DNA of 52,504 bases, from positions 1 through 52,504 of the forward strand of contig CANKAT010000013.1 of NCBI GenBank assembly GCA_947479815.1, in the 5' to 3' direction. Positions 24,250 to 33,695 of the stretch are shown piece after piece. Position numbers and translations under genes: made by a program. Position 1 is the first letter of the stretch. Each line of letters begins with the position of its first letter. The notes under the pieces are model-generated. The model was given only the letters and a program-made list of their open reading frames with translations, had not been told where the DNA came from and did not search any database. The stretch is from Sphingobacteriaceae bacterium (lineage in GTDB: Bacteria; Bacteroidota; Bacteroidia; Sphingobacteriales; Sphingobacteriaceae).

Positions 24250-25053
24250 ATGAAACGATTAGTTGTTTGTGCTCTATTAAGCACATATGTATTAGGAGCC
24301 TTAGCTCAACAAAAAAAAGACACCATTCTGGTTATAACACGAGATACCACTCAAAAGGAACACAAAAGTGTTATAATAAGGTTTGGTGATAAAGATTCTA
24401 AAAAGGATAGTACCAAGACAGAACCTAAATCAAAAAATAAATTTTCTGTCCAGTTCAATGCTGCACGTTTTGATCTGGGATTGAGCACCTACACCGATAA
24501 TGGTAGTTTTACACTTAGTCCTACAAACTCATTCCTTGAACGTGATACCTGGAAAAGTAGCAATTTCGGTTTTGATTTTTTTCAAATGGGATATAGATTT
24601 AATAGCTATTTTAAGATCTATACAGGCGCCGGTCTAGATTGGAATCATATGCGTTTGAAGCAAAATATTACCATGCAAAAAGATAAGCCATCACTTAGTT
24701 ATGTAACTGAGACTGTTGATTATAAGAAAAATCGCTTCTCTAGTCGATATCTGCGAATCCCATTAGCATTCCAAATACGTTCCAAAACTGATAAAAAGTC
24801 TGTTTTTTTTGTTTTCGGGCCTGAGATCGGTTTCCTCTTGAATGGGAAAGTTAAGCAAGTGAGTAAGCAAAATGGTAAAGATAAGTTTAAAGACGATTAC
24901 AATTTGAATCCTTTCAGATACGGAGCATTTGCTAGGTTAGGATATGAAGCAACAGGTGTATTTGTTAAATACTATGGCAATGATGTCTTTGCTGATGGTC
25001 AGGGCCCTGCAGATTTTAAAAATCTATCTTTTGGATTGATGTTTGGATTTTAG
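24250..25053 (+). CDS. Outer-membrane beta-barrel protein (PorT-like fold)
   Basis: The 267-residue product has a signal peptide (KRLVVCALLSTYVLGALAQ), a short charged linker, and then a set of amphipathic strands ending in SFGLMFGF, where the last Phe is the usual outer-membrane targeting signal. The FSSRYLRIPLAFQIRSK, FFVFGPEIGFLLNGKV and YGAFARLGYEATGVFVKYY segments are typical of the outer-membrane beta-barrel families with 8-10 strands. It follows the membrane partner gene by 12 bases and is closed by a strong terminator, so sigma factor, membrane protein and barrel form one unit. Confidence 0.82.
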   Translation: MKRLVVCALLSTYVLGALAQQKKDTILVITRDTTQKEHKSVIIRFGDKDSKKDSTKTEPKSKNKFSVQFNAARFDLGLSTYTDNGSFTLSPTNSFLERDTWKSSNFGFDFFQMGYRFNSYFKIYTGAGLDWNHMRLKQNITMQKDKPSLSYVTETVDYKKNRFSSRYLRIPLAFQIRSKTDKKSVFFVFGPEIGFLLNGKVKQVSKQNGKDKFKDDYNLNPFRYGAFARLGYEATGVFVKYYGNDVFADGQGPADFKNLSFGLMFGF

Positions 25054-25064
25054 GCAATGTAATT

Positions 25065-25109
25065 TAAAAAAGCCCCGCTTGTGCTGAAATTCAGCAGGCG
25101 GGGTTTTTT
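25065..25109 (+). terminator. Rho-independent terminator after the sigma/barrel unit
   Basis: GCCCCGC (25072-25078) pairs with GCGGGG (25098-25103), and inside it TGCTGAA pairs with TTCAGCA, giving a long hairpin followed by TTTTTT. An A-run before the stem would also allow function on the minus strand. Confidence 0.9.
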
Positions 25110-25111
25110 AG

Positions 25112-25119
25112 TATATTTG
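25112..25119 (+). promoter_or_regulatory. Candidate -7 element very close to the ABC ATPase start
   Basis: TATATTTG matches TAnnTTTG exactly and ends only 5 bases before the ATG at 25125, so the transcript would be leaderless or nearly so. No TTTG is present at the -33 distance, which falls in the terminator hairpin. Confidence 0.45.
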
Positions 25120-25124
25120 GTACC

Positions 25125-26117
25125 ATGTCACAGCCTTTTATTTCTCTTAAAGACCTTAGTAAACACTATTCTGAAGATTCTTCGGCAGGGGTAAGTTCAA
25201 TCAGCCTTACCATTAATAAGGGTGATTTTGTGGCTATTGTTGGCGAAAGTGGAAGTGGAAAAAGTACACTTTTGAAACTTATTTATGGTTTGCTTGCACC
25301 AGATTCAGGTGAAGTTTTTTTTAAAGCTGAGCACCTGAATGGACCACATGAGAAACTGATACCAGGCCATGATTCTATGAAAATGCTTAGCCAGGATTTT
25401 AATCTGAATCTTTTTGCAAAGGTTTATGAAAATATAGAAAGTATGCTTTCTAATGAAGATTTGAGCGCAAAGAAGCAAAAAGCAAAGAAAATGATGGAAT
25501 TTCTCCGGATTGATCATTTGGCAACTAAAAAAATTGTTGACTTGAGTGGGGGAGAGCAGCAACGAGTGGCTCTAGCAAGAGCAATTATTACAGAGCCTGA
25601 AGTTTTGCTTCTTGATGAACCTTTTAGTCAGCTTGATGCAGTGTTGAAAACGCAGTTTCGTGCAGATTTAAGGAGACTATCTGATGAGTTGGGGATCACC
25701 ATTATTATTGTTTCGCATGATCCAATTGATGGCTTAACACTAGCGAATCAAATGTTAATTTTAAAGGACGGGAAACTTATTGAATCAGGAAAGCCTGATG
25801 TATTGTATTCAGAGCCCGCTCATATTTATACTGGCAAATTACTTGGCAATGCTTTTGTTTTAACGCTTGATGAAGCTAGGCAAATGGGTATAAAAGCGAA
25901 AAAGGAACATGTCATGATCTATCCTGAATGGGTACAGCTTAAAAGTAGCTGGAGTAGCAAAGGGTATTTGATTCGGGATATTTTTTTTAAGGGTTTCTAT
26001 GAAGACTTGCTTCTGGAAAGAAATGGAATTCAGGTAATCGCAGTGAATCCTAATCCTGGTATATACAGTAAAGGGCAAAAAGTTCAGGTAATAATCAGAA
26101 AATACCTAGAATTTTAA
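25125..26117 (+). CDS. ABC transporter ATP-binding protein, without adjacent permease
   Basis: The 330-residue protein has Walker A GESGSGKST at residues 40-48, a Q-loop (KMLSQDFNLNLF), the signature LSGGEQQRVALARA, Walker B EVLLLDEPFSQLDA and the switch His in IIIVSHDP. After about residue 230 a C-terminal part (VMIYPEWVQL and on) looks like the OB-fold/TOBE region of importer ATPases of the CysA/PotA/FbpC group. No permease or binding protein gene is beside it: a terminator lies on each side. Substrate cannot be inferred. Confidence 0.88.
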   Translation: MSQPFISLKDLSKHYSEDSSAGVSSISLTINKGDFVAIVGESGSGKSTLLKLIYGLLAPDSGEVFFKAEHLNGPHEKLIPGHDSMKMLSQDFNLNLFAKVYENIESMLSNEDLSAKKQKAKKMMEFLRIDHLATKKIVDLSGGEQQRVALARAIITEPEVLLLDEPFSQLDAVLKTQFRADLRRLSDELGITIIIVSHDPIDGLTLANQMLILKDGKLIESGKPDVLYSEPAHIYTGKLLGNAFVLTLDEARQMGIKAKKEHVMIYPEWVQLKSSWSSKGYLIRDIFFKGFYEDLLLERNGIQVIAVNPNPGIYSKGQKVQVIIRKYLEF

Positions 26118-26150
26118 GGCTGACAGAGCTTTTAAGCTCTTGCCAGCCTT
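26116..26150. terminator. Bidirectional terminator between the ABC ATPase gene and leuB
   Basis: AAGGCTG (26116-26122) pairs with CAGCCTT (26144-26150), and AGAGC with GCTCT inside. It overlaps the ABC gene's TAA stop and lies 6 bases from the leuB stop, serving the two converging genes. Confidence 0.75.
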
Positions 26151-26156
26151 AATGAT

Positions 26157-27215
26157 TTAAATATTTTTGGCCAGCCAATCACCCACTTCAGTGGTTTTAT
26201 AAGCTTTATTCTTTCCGGCAATATCTTCGGTAACAATACCTTCAGCTAAAGATTTGTTTACTACTACACGAATCAGTTCTGCTTCTTCTTTTAATCCGAA
26301 AGCATCTTCAAACATCATAGCTGCCGAAAGAACAGTTGCCAAAGGATTAGCAATGTCTTTACCTGCAGCCTGAGGATAAGAACCGTGTATTGGCTCAAAT
26401 AAAGAAGTGTGTAGCCCGATTGATGCAGAAGGCATTAATCCCATTGAACCTGAAATAACAGAGGCTTCATCAGTTAAAATATCTCCAAACAGATTCTCAG
26501 TGATCATGACATCATAGGTGCTCGGCCATTGAACAAGGCGCATCGCTACAGCATCCACAAATTCGTAACTAACGGTAACTTCAGGATAATCTTTTTCCAT
26601 GTCTTGGACTGTTTCCCGCCATAAACGTGAACTTTCAAGAACATTGGCTTTATCTACACAGCAAAGTCTTTTACTTCTGTTCATCGCCATTTCGAAACCC
26701 AATTTTGCTAAACGGGTTATTTCATCGCGTGTATAGGTACAGGTATCGAAAGCTGTATTTCCATTATCTTTTCTTCCGCGTTCACCAAAATAAATTCCTC
26801 CTGTCAATTCACGCAGGATAATCAAATCAGTTCCTTCAATACGTTCTCTTTTTAATGGAGAGTTATCGATCAAGGAAGGAAAAGTAAAAGTAGGGCGAAC
26901 GTTTGCGAATAAGCCTAGTTTTTTGCGCATTTTCAAAAGACCCTGCTCAGGACGAACCGGCGCTTTTGGGTCATTATCATATTTAGGATCCCCAATAGCT
27001 CCAAATAGAATTGCATCAGCAGCCATACAAACTTCATGTGTTGAGTCAGGATAGGGCTCGCCACAGGCATCTATGGCACAGGCCCCAGTTAATGCAGAAG
27101 TCCAATTAATTTCATGACTAAATTTTGCAGCAATGGCATTACATACTTTAACAGCCTGATCAATTACTTCAGGGCCAATTCCATCTCCTGCTAAAAGGGC
27201 GATATTTAATTTCAT
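26157..27215 (-). CDS. leuB: 3-isopropylmalate dehydrogenase
   Basis: LeuB oxidises and decarboxylates 3-isopropylmalate with NAD in leucine synthesis; where a citramalate route exists it also acts on beta-methylmalate. The N-terminal GDGIGPEVIDQAVKV, the catalytic ELTGGIYFGERG region, the CVDKANVL stretch and the metal-binding NLFGDILTDEASVISGSMGL are all present. The 352-residue length is normal. It is the last gene of the ilv-leu run, and the space before it (155 bases to the cimA stop) is a composite repeat element whose 7-base array ends at its ATG. Confidence 0.95.
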   Translation of the reverse strand: MKLNIALLAGDGIGPEVIDQAVKVCNAIAAKFSHEINWTSALTGACAIDACGEPYPDSTHEVCMAADAILFGAIGDPKYDNDPKAPVRPEQGLLKMRKKLGLFANVRPTFTFPSLIDNSPLKRERIEGTDLIILRELTGGIYFGERGRKDNGNTAFDTCTYTRDEITRLAKLGFEMAMNRSKRLCCVDKANVLESSRLWRETVQDMEKDYPEVTVSYEFVDAVAMRLVQWPSTYDVMITENLFGDILTDEASVISGSMGLMPSASIGLHTSLFEPIHGSYPQAAGKDIANPLATVLSAAMMFEDAFGLKEEAELIRVVVNKSLAEGIVTEDIAGKNKAYKTTEVGDWLAKNI

Positions 27216-27373
27216 TTTTAAGTATTAAGTTCTAAGTTATAAGTAATAAGTTTTAATTAATAGGTTGAAACCTGATAGCTATCGGGTTGTATTTATTGAC
27301 TAATATTTAATGTTAATTGCATGATTTGAATACTAACCACTAACCATCTAACCACTAACCAACTACCCACCTA
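27216..27373 (-). repeat. Composite repeat element between cimA and leuB
   Basis: Read on the minus strand, the TAG stop of cimA is the first part of a GGTTAGT-type array (27331-27373). Then come a core with CAAATCATGCAATTAA (about 27302-27330), a near-palindrome CCCGATAGCTATCAGG (27271-27286), and an AACTTATTACTTATAACTT-type 7-base array that runs into the leuB ATG. The core differs from the one before hemL by one base in 20, and the order of the parts is the same. Confidence 0.88.
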
Positions 27374-28888
27374 AATAATATTAAGCATTTTCTGTGTCGA
27401 TTTTATCGCACAAACAGTTTGATCTGAATCCAGACCTCTAGTTATAAATTTCTTATTAGAGGTTTCCCAGGTAATAATTGTTTCACATAGTGCGTCCGAA
27501 TTACTTCCTGGTGCAATTCTAACCGCATAATCAATCAATTTTGGAAGGGATAACTGTTTTTTAGCATATACTTTAGCCAGTGCTTTCATAAATGCATCAA
27601 ACTGTCCATCGCCTTGAGCATTCTCTTCAAATAGCTCACCGTCAATTCTAACTGATATTGTGGCAGAAGGTCTTAGTCCTTTTGAATGCGTTAATACATA
27701 CGATTCGATTACAACCTTGTCAATAGTTAATGTGCTGTTTAATACATCAGAAATGATATACGGAAGATCTTCTTTCGTTACCGTCTCTTTCATGTCTCCT
27801 AGCTCAATAACACGCTGAGTTACTTTTTTTAAATCCTCGCCACTGAGTTTAAGACCTAATTCCTGAAGGTTTTTCTCAATATTGGCCTTTCCTGATGTTT
27901 TGCCAAGGGCATAGGTGCGTCTTCTGCCAAACCTCTCAGGTAGTAAATCATTGAAGTATAAATTATTTTTACTGTCCCCATCGGCATGAATGCCTGCTGT
28001 TTGAGTAAATACATTCTCTCCAACAATTGGCTTGTTTGATGGGATTCGGATACCAGAGAAAGTTTCAACCAATTTGCTGACCGTATAGATGGCTTCTTCG
28101 TTGATATTGATCTCTACTTCAGGCATAAAATCGTTAATGGTTGCTACCGCACTTGCGATAGAGGCATTGCCTGCCCTTTCACCCATACCGTTTACGGTTA
28201 AATGCAACCCGTTGGCACCTGCTCTGATCGCTTCTAAAATGTTTGCATTTGCGAGGTCATAATCATTATGAGCATGAAAATCAAAATGTATGCTTGGATA
28301 GCGTGATTTGATCTCAGAAATGTACTTATAAGTTTCATTAGGAGTCAATACTCCCAAGGTATCAGGCAACAATATCCTTTTTACGGGCTGTGTAGATAAA
28401 AAATCAAGATATTGATACACATATTCCGGTGAATTGCGCATGCCATTACTCCAGTCTTCAAGGTATACATTGCTTGAAATGCCATGGCTTTGTGCCAACT
28501 GTATGATATCCTTAATTTCTGAAAAATGTTGTTCAGGTGTCTTTTTAAGCTGGTGTATCAGATGGTTTAACGAACCTTTGGTTAATAAATTCTGCACTTT
28601 AACTCCTGCATTAGCCATCCATTCAACAGATACTCCATGATCAACAAATGAAAGCACTTCTATTTTGTTTGTGTAGCCATGTAAGTTGGCCCAGTCCATA
28701 ATAGTTTTAACAGATGTATACTCTCCTTCTGAAACCCTTGCCGAGGCAATCTCAACCCTGTCAACTTTGAGTTCTTCAATCAGCAGTTGAGTGATGGTTA
28801 GTTTTTCTGATATAGAAAAGGATACCCCAGATGTTTGTTCACCATCGCGGAGCGTAGTATCCATTATTTCTATTTTCCTTTTTTCCAT
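27371..28888 (-). CDS. cimA: (R)-citramalate synthase-like enzyme (second LeuA homologue)
   Basis: This 505-residue enzyme has the DmpG/LeuA-type barrel ([19 protein letters not shown]; metal-binding FDFHAHNDYDLANANILEAI; GMGERAGNASIASAVA) and a C-terminal regulatory domain (about 390-505). It is clearly not a duplicate of the neighbouring leuA. Segments such as VDRVEIASARVSEGE, NLLTKGSLNHL, NVYLEDWSNGMRNSPEYV and ERFGRRRTYALGK resemble, from memory, Leptospira citramalate synthase, which makes citramalate from pyruvate and acetyl-CoA for isoleucine. I chose the ATG at 28888 (MEKRKIEIMD), 16 bases after leuD; an earlier frame start at 28927 would overlap leuD and add unrelated residues. Substrate specificity is inferred. 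Confidence 0.78.
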   Translation of the reverse strand: MEKRKIEIMDTTLRDGEQTSGVSFSISEKLTITQLLIEELKVDRVEIASARVSEGEYTSVKTIMDWANLHGYTNKIEVLSFVDHGVSVEWMANAGVKVQNLLTKGSLNHLIHQLKKTPEQHFSEIKDIIQLAQSHGISSNVYLEDWSNGMRNSPEYVYQYLDFLSTQPVKRILLPDTLGVLTPNETYKYISEIKSRYPSIHFDFHAHNDYDLANANILEAIRAGANGLHLTVNGMGERAGNASIASAVATINDFMPEVEININEEAIYTVSKLVETFSGIRIPSNKPIVGENVFTQTAGIHADGDSKNNLYFNDLLPERFGRRRTYALGKTSGKANIEKNLQELGLKLSGEDLKKVTQRVIELGDMKETVTKEDLPYIISDVLNSTLTIDKVVIESYVLTHSKGLRPSATISVRIDGELFEENAQGDGQFDAFMKALAKVYAKKQLSLPKLIDYAVRIAPGSNSDALCETIITWETSNKKFITRGLDSDQTVCAIKSTQKMLNII

Positions 28889-28904
28889 TTGGATGGTCTT
28901 AATA

Positions 28905-29501
28905 TTATAAAGGAAGTTGTGAAGCAAATGCTTCTATTTCAGTTTTAATGTTTTGCAGGTAATCTATATCATCAAATCCATTGACCATATTATCTTTTTT
29001 GTAAGAGCTTATGTCAAATGTTTCTTTTTCTCCGGTTGATAGTATAGCGATACGCTGTTCTGGAAGATTAACTTCAATTTCAGTTTTAGGGTCGGCTTCA
29101 ATTGCCCGAAAGATTTTTTCGGCGAATTCTGCACTTACTTGAACAGGTAAAACTCCAATGTTCAGACAATTATTTTTAAAAATATCGGCGAAAAAACTTG
29201 ATACTACACATCTGAAGCCATAGTCATATACCGCCCATGCTGCATGCTCTCTGGATGATCCAGAACCGAAGTTCTTGCCACCGACTAGGATTTTGCCACT
29301 GTACAAAGGGTTATTGAGTACGAAATCTGATTTAGGTGTATGATCTGGATTGTATCTCCAATCGCGGAATAGATTATCCCCAAATCCTACACGTTCAGTA
29401 GCTTTTAAAAAGCGTGCTGGTATGATTTGATCAGTATCAACATTCTCAATTGCAAGAGGAACTGCGGTACTTTTTAATATATTGAATTTATCGTAAGCCA
29501 T
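28905..29501 (-). CDS. leuD: 3-isopropylmalate dehydratase small subunit
   Basis: LeuD forms the swivelling domain that completes the active site of LeuC. The 198-residue protein has [13 protein letters not shown], the substrate loop [15 protein letters not shown] and the [13 protein letters not shown] region, all typical. Its C-terminal tail ([20 protein letters not shown] then [12 protein letters not shown]) is of interest because a similar tail ends the degenerate LeuC-like protein at 32677-33678. It starts 32 bases after leuC and ends 16 bases before cimA. Confidence 0.95.
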   Translation of the reverse strand: MAYDKFNILKSTAVPLAIENVDTDQIIPARFLKATERVGFGDNLFRDWRYNPDHTPKSDFVLNNPLYSGKILVGGKNFGSGSSREHAAWAVYDYGFRCVVSSFFADIFKNNCLNIGVLPVQVSAEFAEKIFRAIEADPKTEIEVNLPEQRIAILSTGEKETFDISSYKKDNMVNGFDDIDYLQNIKTEIEAFASQLPL

Positions 29502-29533
29502 TTTATTTTGTTTTTGCGAATGATCGCTTGTTA

Positions 29534-30928
29534 TTAAATAAGAGTTCTTGGATCAGTGACAACACCGGTAATGGCCGCTGCAGCAGCAACCAACGGACTA
29601 GCAAGCATCGTTCTTGAGCCTGGACCCTGACGGCCTTCAAAGTTTCTGTTTGACGTACTTACCGCATATTTTCCAGCTGGTATTTTATCGTCATTCATAG
29701 CAAGGCATGCTGAACAACCAGGCTGACGCAAGGTAAATCCGGCTTCATTTAAAATATCGAGTAATCCTTCCTCTTTTATCTGTGCTTCAACAATATGAGA
29801 TCCGGGCACAAGCCATGCAGTAACATGGTCGGCTTTTTTCTTGCCCTTTACAATGGATGTGAAAGCCCTAAAATCTTCAATTCGACCATTGGTACAGCTT
29901 CCAATAAATACATAATCTACTGGCTTACCCATCATTGATTCCCCTTCATTGAAACCCATGTAATTCAGTGATTTAGCATAAGATGCGGCTCCACCTTCCA
30001 CATCATTCGCGTTTGGAATGGAATGTGAGATTCCCATGCCCATTCCCGGATTGGTTCCGTAAGTGATCATAGGTTCAATAGAAGCACCATCATACGTGTA
30101 TTCAATATCGAAAATCGCATCTGAATCTGATTTTAACGATTGGTAATAAGCAAGGGCTTTATCCCATGCTTCGCCTTTCGGACTGAATTCACGGTCCTTT
30201 ACATAATTAATGGTTGTTTCATCAGGTGCAATCATTCCACCTCTTGCACCCATTTCTATACTCAGGTTGCAAACGGTCATACGACCTTCCATCGTCATAC
30301 TTTCAAAAACTTTACCTGCATATTCCACAAAATATCCGGTTGCTCCTGAAGTGGAAAGCTGAGATATGATAAATAAGGCAACATCCTTAGGGGTGACACC
30401 TTTTCCCAGTTGTCCGTTGATATTTATCCTCATTTTCTTTGGCTTCTCTTGCATGATACACTGAGTAGCAAGTACCATTTCAACTTCAGATGTACCAATT
30501 CCAAAAGCGATGGCACCAAAAGCGCCATGGGTTGATGTATGCGAATCACCACAAACAATCGTAGCCCCTGGCTGTGTAATGCCATATTCTGGTCCAACAA
30601 CATGAACGATGCCATTTTTTTGATGTCCTAATCCCCAGTAACTGATACCATATTCATTGGAATTTGATTCCAAAGCCTTCAACTGGTTCGCAGAAAGAGG
30701 ATCCTGAACAGGTAAATGTTGGTTAATGGTTGGAGTATTATGATCGGCTGTTGCGAAAGTACGCTTTGGGTATAAAACTTTGATACCTCTGCTTTTTAGT
30801 CCGAGGAATGCTACAGGGCTTGTAACCTCGTGGATGAGGTGTCTATCTATAAATAATACGTCGGGTCCGCCTTCAATCTTACGAACTACGTGAGTATCCC
30901 ACACTTTGTCAAACAATGTTTTGCTCAT
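29534..30928 (-). CDS. leuC: 3-isopropylmalate dehydratase large subunit
   Basis: LeuC carries the [4Fe-4S] cluster that isomerises 2- to 3-isopropylmalate, and with a citramalate synthase present it probably also processes citramalate. Cluster ligands are Cys345 ([13 protein letters not shown]) and Cys405/Cys408 (GCSACLAM), at the positions expected for the family. The active-site motif [19 protein letters not shown] is intact, and the 464-residue length is normal. It follows leuA by 155 bases containing a 7-base array and precedes leuD by 32. Confidence 0.96.
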   Translation of the reverse strand: MSKTLFDKVWDTHVVRKIEGGPDVLFIDRHLIHEVTSPVAFLGLKSRGIKVLYPKRTFATADHNTPTINQHLPVQDPLSANQLKALESNSNEYGISYWGLGHQKNGIVHVVGPEYGITQPGATIVCGDSHTSTHGAFGAIAFGIGTSEVEMVLATQCIMQEKPKKMRININGQLGKGVTPKDVALFIISQLSTSGATGYFVEYAGKVFESMTMEGRMTVCNLSIEMGARGGMIAPDETTINYVKDREFSPKGEAWDKALAYYQSLKSDSDAIFDIEYTYDGASIEPMITYGTNPGMGMGISHSIPNANDVEGGAASYAKSLNYMGFNEGESMMGKPVDYVFIGSCTNGRIEDFRAFTSIVKGKKKADHVTAWLVPGSHIVEAQIKEEGLLDILNEAGFTLRQPGCSACLAMNDDKIPAGKYAVSTSNRNFEGRQGPGSRTMLASPLVAAAAAITGVVTDPRTLI

Positions 30929-30991
30929 ATTTTTTTTATTAATATTTAGTACTCAGATATAGATTTTATCCGATTTTTCTATTTAAAATCA

Positions 30992-31086
30992 ATAACCTAA
31001 AACTTATAACTTATTACTTATAACTTATTACTTACTACTTATTACTTACTACTTGTAACTTATTACTTACTACTTATAACTTATTA
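30992..31086 (-). repeat. Heptamer array between leuA and leuC
   Basis: On the plus strand the units read AACTTAT, TACTTAT, TACTTAC and TACTTGT in an unbroken 7-base rhythm. On the transcribed strand it is AAGTAATAAGT-like and begins inside the TAA stop of leuA. The remaining 60 bases before leuC carry no repeat. Confidence 0.85.
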
Positions 31087-32592
31087 AACAAACTTATTCA
31101 GCGCATCCACATAGGCATTTGCCGATGCTCGTACGATATCAGTACTAAATCCATAACCTACATATGATTTACCATCATTAGTAACTCGCATATCTACTTT
31201 ACTGACATCATCGCTTCCGCTATGAATTGCATGAATATTAAACTCTTTGATATTGAAGCTTTTGCCAATGATCTTTTCAATTGCTTTGATCGTAGCATCT
31301 ACTGGTCCGTTTCCGGTTGCAGTTGCTTCGTTATCGTTTCCTTTGTAGTTTAAAACTATTGTGGCCGTCGGGCTAGCCTGATCACCACATGCTACCTTCA
31401 AACTTTTGATAGCAAGACCATTTTTATAATTATTTTCAGACTCATGTCCCATCAGGAACAGGATGTCATCATCCTTGATCTCTTTTTTGCCATCTGCCAG
31501 TGTAAGAAATCGTTCGTAAACCTGATCCAAGTCAATACGGTCAATAGTATAGCCCAGACGTTCTAGATGATGATTTAATGCATGACGGCCACTTCTGGCA
31601 GTTAATATAATCTCTGACTGGTCAATACCAACATCTTCAGGATTAATGATCTCATAGGTTTCTCTATGTTTTAACACACCATCCTGATGAATCCCTGAAC
31701 TATGTGCAAATGCATTTTTGCCTACGATTGCCTTATTGGGTTGAACGGGCATACGCATCATTCGGCTAACCATTCCACTCAGCTCATATAAATGCTTACT
31801 GTTCACTTTATGAGTAAATTTGAGGCTGTGATGAGTTTTAAGGATCATTACAATTTCTTCCAATGCAGTATTTCCTGCACGCTCTCCTATACCATTGATA
31901 GTACATTCTACCTGGCGTGCGCCATTTTGAATACCAGCAATGCTGTTCGCTGTAGCCAAGCCCAGGTCATTATGGCAATGCACCGAAATAATAGCTTGAT
32001 CGATATTTTTAACATTTTCTTTTAGAAATCGGATCTTTTCGCCGTATTGTTCTGGCAGGCAATATCCATTAGTATCGGGGATATTCACAACAGTAGCACC
32101 TGCTGCGATCACAGCTTCCACCATTTTTGCCAGAAATTCATTATCTGCTCTACCTGCATCTTCGGCATAGAACTCAATATCTTCAACAAAACTCTTGGCA
32201 TATTTTACCGAATCAACCGCACGTTCAAGTATTGCTTCACGAGTACTGTTGAACTTGTATTTTATATGATTATCGGATGCACCTATTCCAGTATGTATAC
32301 GTGGTCTTTTTGCAAATTTTAAAGCTTCTGCAGCACAATCGATATCTCCTTTATTAGCTCGTGTTAACGCACAGATCACAGGTTCACGCACGGCTTTTGA
32401 AAGCTCCAGTACACTTTGAAAATCGCCGGGACTTGAAATAGGGAATCCCGCTTCAATAACATCAACGCCCAGATTTTCTAGTGCCTTGCCAATTTCGATT
32501 TTCTCTACTGTTGATAGCTGACATCCGGGTACCTGTTCTCCATCCCTTAGGGTGGTGTCAAAAATATAGATGCGGCTTGGGTCGTGTAACAT
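31084..32592 (-). CDS. leuA: 2-isopropylmalate synthase
   Basis: LeuA joins acetyl-CoA and 2-oxoisovalerate, the first step of leucine synthesis. The 502-residue protein has [17 protein letters not shown], the metal-binding [34 protein letters not shown] and a C-terminal leucine-binding regulatory domain (about 385-502, with [12 protein letters not shown]). The full regulatory domain suggests feedback inhibition by leucine. It starts 84 bases after the LeuC-like gene. Its stop codon is the first part of a 7-base array. Confidence 0.95.
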   Translation of the reverse strand: MLHDPSRIYIFDTTLRDGEQVPGCQLSTVEKIEIGKALENLGVDVIEAGFPISSPGDFQSVLELSKAVREPVICALTRANKGDIDCAAEALKFAKRPRIHTGIGASDNHIKYKFNSTREAILERAVDSVKYAKSFVEDIEFYAEDAGRADNEFLAKMVEAVIAAGATVVNIPDTNGYCLPEQYGEKIRFLKENVKNIDQAIISVHCHNDLGLATANSIAGIQNGARQVECTINGIGERAGNTALEEIVMILKTHHSLKFTHKVNSKHLYELSGMVSRMMRMPVQPNKAIVGKNAFAHSSGIHQDGVLKHRETYEIINPEDVGIDQSEIILTARSGRHALNHHLERLGYTIDRIDLDQVYERFLTLADGKKEIKDDDILFLMGHESENNYKNGLAIKSLKVACGDQASPTATIVLNYKGNDNEATATGNGPVDATIKAIEKIIGKSFNIKEFNIHAIHSGSDDVSKVDMRVTNDGKSYVGYGFSTDIVRASANAYVDALNKFV

Positions 32593-32676
32593 ATTTTTTA
32601 TTTTAAATAAAGCTTGTTTGCTTTATTGTGATCCGAAACATTATATTGTTTTAGATCCTTTTCACTTGGTTTGAGT

Positions 32677-33678
32677 TTAATCCTCATTAAATATTTTATA
32701 ATCCTTTGAATGTTCAAATTCTTCAATATTTTCAAGTCTGCTTAACAGGTAATCAGTATCGTTATATCCTGATAAAATAGCAGAAGTATCGAATGCAATC
32801 ATCCCTGTATTCTGAAGATTTGATTTTGACTGCATAAGTTTTGATAATCCGATACCATAGTTACCTATGCCAATATCTTCTGCATCGAATTCAAGAACCT
32901 CATCAAATACAGCACGATCATCTGAGAATAGTTCACTTTGATATGCGATATCTTTATTAACTGTTTCCATCATTGTGCAGTTTTTTTGGATAAAAGCAAA
33001 TGTTTTTTCATCTGGTGCTATAAGCCCTCCGAGTGCACCAATTTCTCTACTCATTTTACAAATGGTCATTCGGCCCTCAATGTCTAAATTGAGAATGGTG
33101 TCACCGGCATACTCAATAAAATAGCCATTAGCACCATCTGCAGCAATCTCTGACAATAGGTAATGGTTAATATCCTTTGCTTCAAGACCTTTAGCAAGTT
33201 TGCCGTTAACCTCTATTTTCATTCGTTTAGGTTTATGGATCAGCATACATTGAGTAGCAAGAACTTGTTCTACGTGTAATTCACTTATTCCAATAGCAAT
33301 CGAACCTAATGCACCTAAAATATCTGAAAATTGTTTATCACATACAATTGTTTGTCCGGGATAACTAACGTATGGAAATAACTGGTCAAAACGAAGCCGT
33401 TCTATTTTGTTTAAGTTGAAATCATTGCAGTTCCTATTTAGCATGTCAAGCTGAAAGCGTGCCAGCTCGCTTAGAGGAATGTGCTGATTTTTATCAGTAA
33501 TTACACTTGTTTGCTTGGGTCTGTATACAGGAATTTGTCGTTTACGTAAGCCTTCAAAAGCTGCCAGACTCGTTATTTTATTGATCAGGTGTGCATCAAT
33601 ATATAAGGTGTCCGGAAAACCTGCATCGCTGCTCACTACGTGCTCACTCCATATCTTATCAAACACTGTTTGTGCCAT
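32677..33678 (-). CDS. Degenerate LeuC-like protein with LeuD-like C-terminal tail (probable pseudoenzyme)
   Basis: Residues 1 to about 286 align with LeuC domain I: AQTVFDKIWSEHVVSSDAG at the start, EVNGKLAKGLEAKDIN, DGANGYFIEYAGDTI and EGRMTICKMSREIGALGGLI. The active-site motif GDSHTSTHG is replaced by CDKQFSDIL, and the parts that would carry the three iron-sulfur cysteines are missing. Residues 287-333 (TGMIAFDTSAILSGYNDTDY, then LLSRLENIEEFE) resemble the tail of LeuD, not LeuC. The 333-residue frame has no internal stop or frameshift, so it is probably expressed and under selection, but it cannot be a dehydratase by itself. It could regulate, scaffold or replace a subunit of LeuCD. A 17-bp hairpin lies 18 bases before its start. 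Confidence 0.85.
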   Translation of the reverse strand: MAQTVFDKIWSEHVVSSDAGFPDTLYIDAHLINKITSLAAFEGLRKRQIPVYRPKQTSVITDKNQHIPLSELARFQLDMLNRNCNDFNLNKIERLRFDQLFPYVSYPGQTIVCDKQFSDILGALGSIAIGISELHVEQVLATQCMLIHKPKRMKIEVNGKLAKGLEAKDINHYLLSEIAADGANGYFIEYAGDTILNLDIEGRMTICKMSREIGALGGLIAPDEKTFAFIQKNCTMMETVNKDIAYQSELFSDDRAVFDEVLEFDAEDIGIGNYGIGLSKLMQSKSNLQNTGMIAFDTSAILSGYNDTDYLLSRLENIEEFEHSKDYKIFNED

Positions 33679-33695
33679 AGTTTGTAGGGTATAAA

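Noticed and set aside
28889-28927. Longer start for the citramalate synthase-like gene
   Set aside because: It overlaps leuD by 23 bases and adds thirteen residues unlike any homologue; the ATG at 28888 fits the family start.
32677-33678. LeuC-like gene as a sequencing or frameshift pseudogene of leuC
   Set aside because: The frame is intact over 333 codons, conserved blocks are kept evenly, and the tail resembles LeuD; simple truncation does not explain this.
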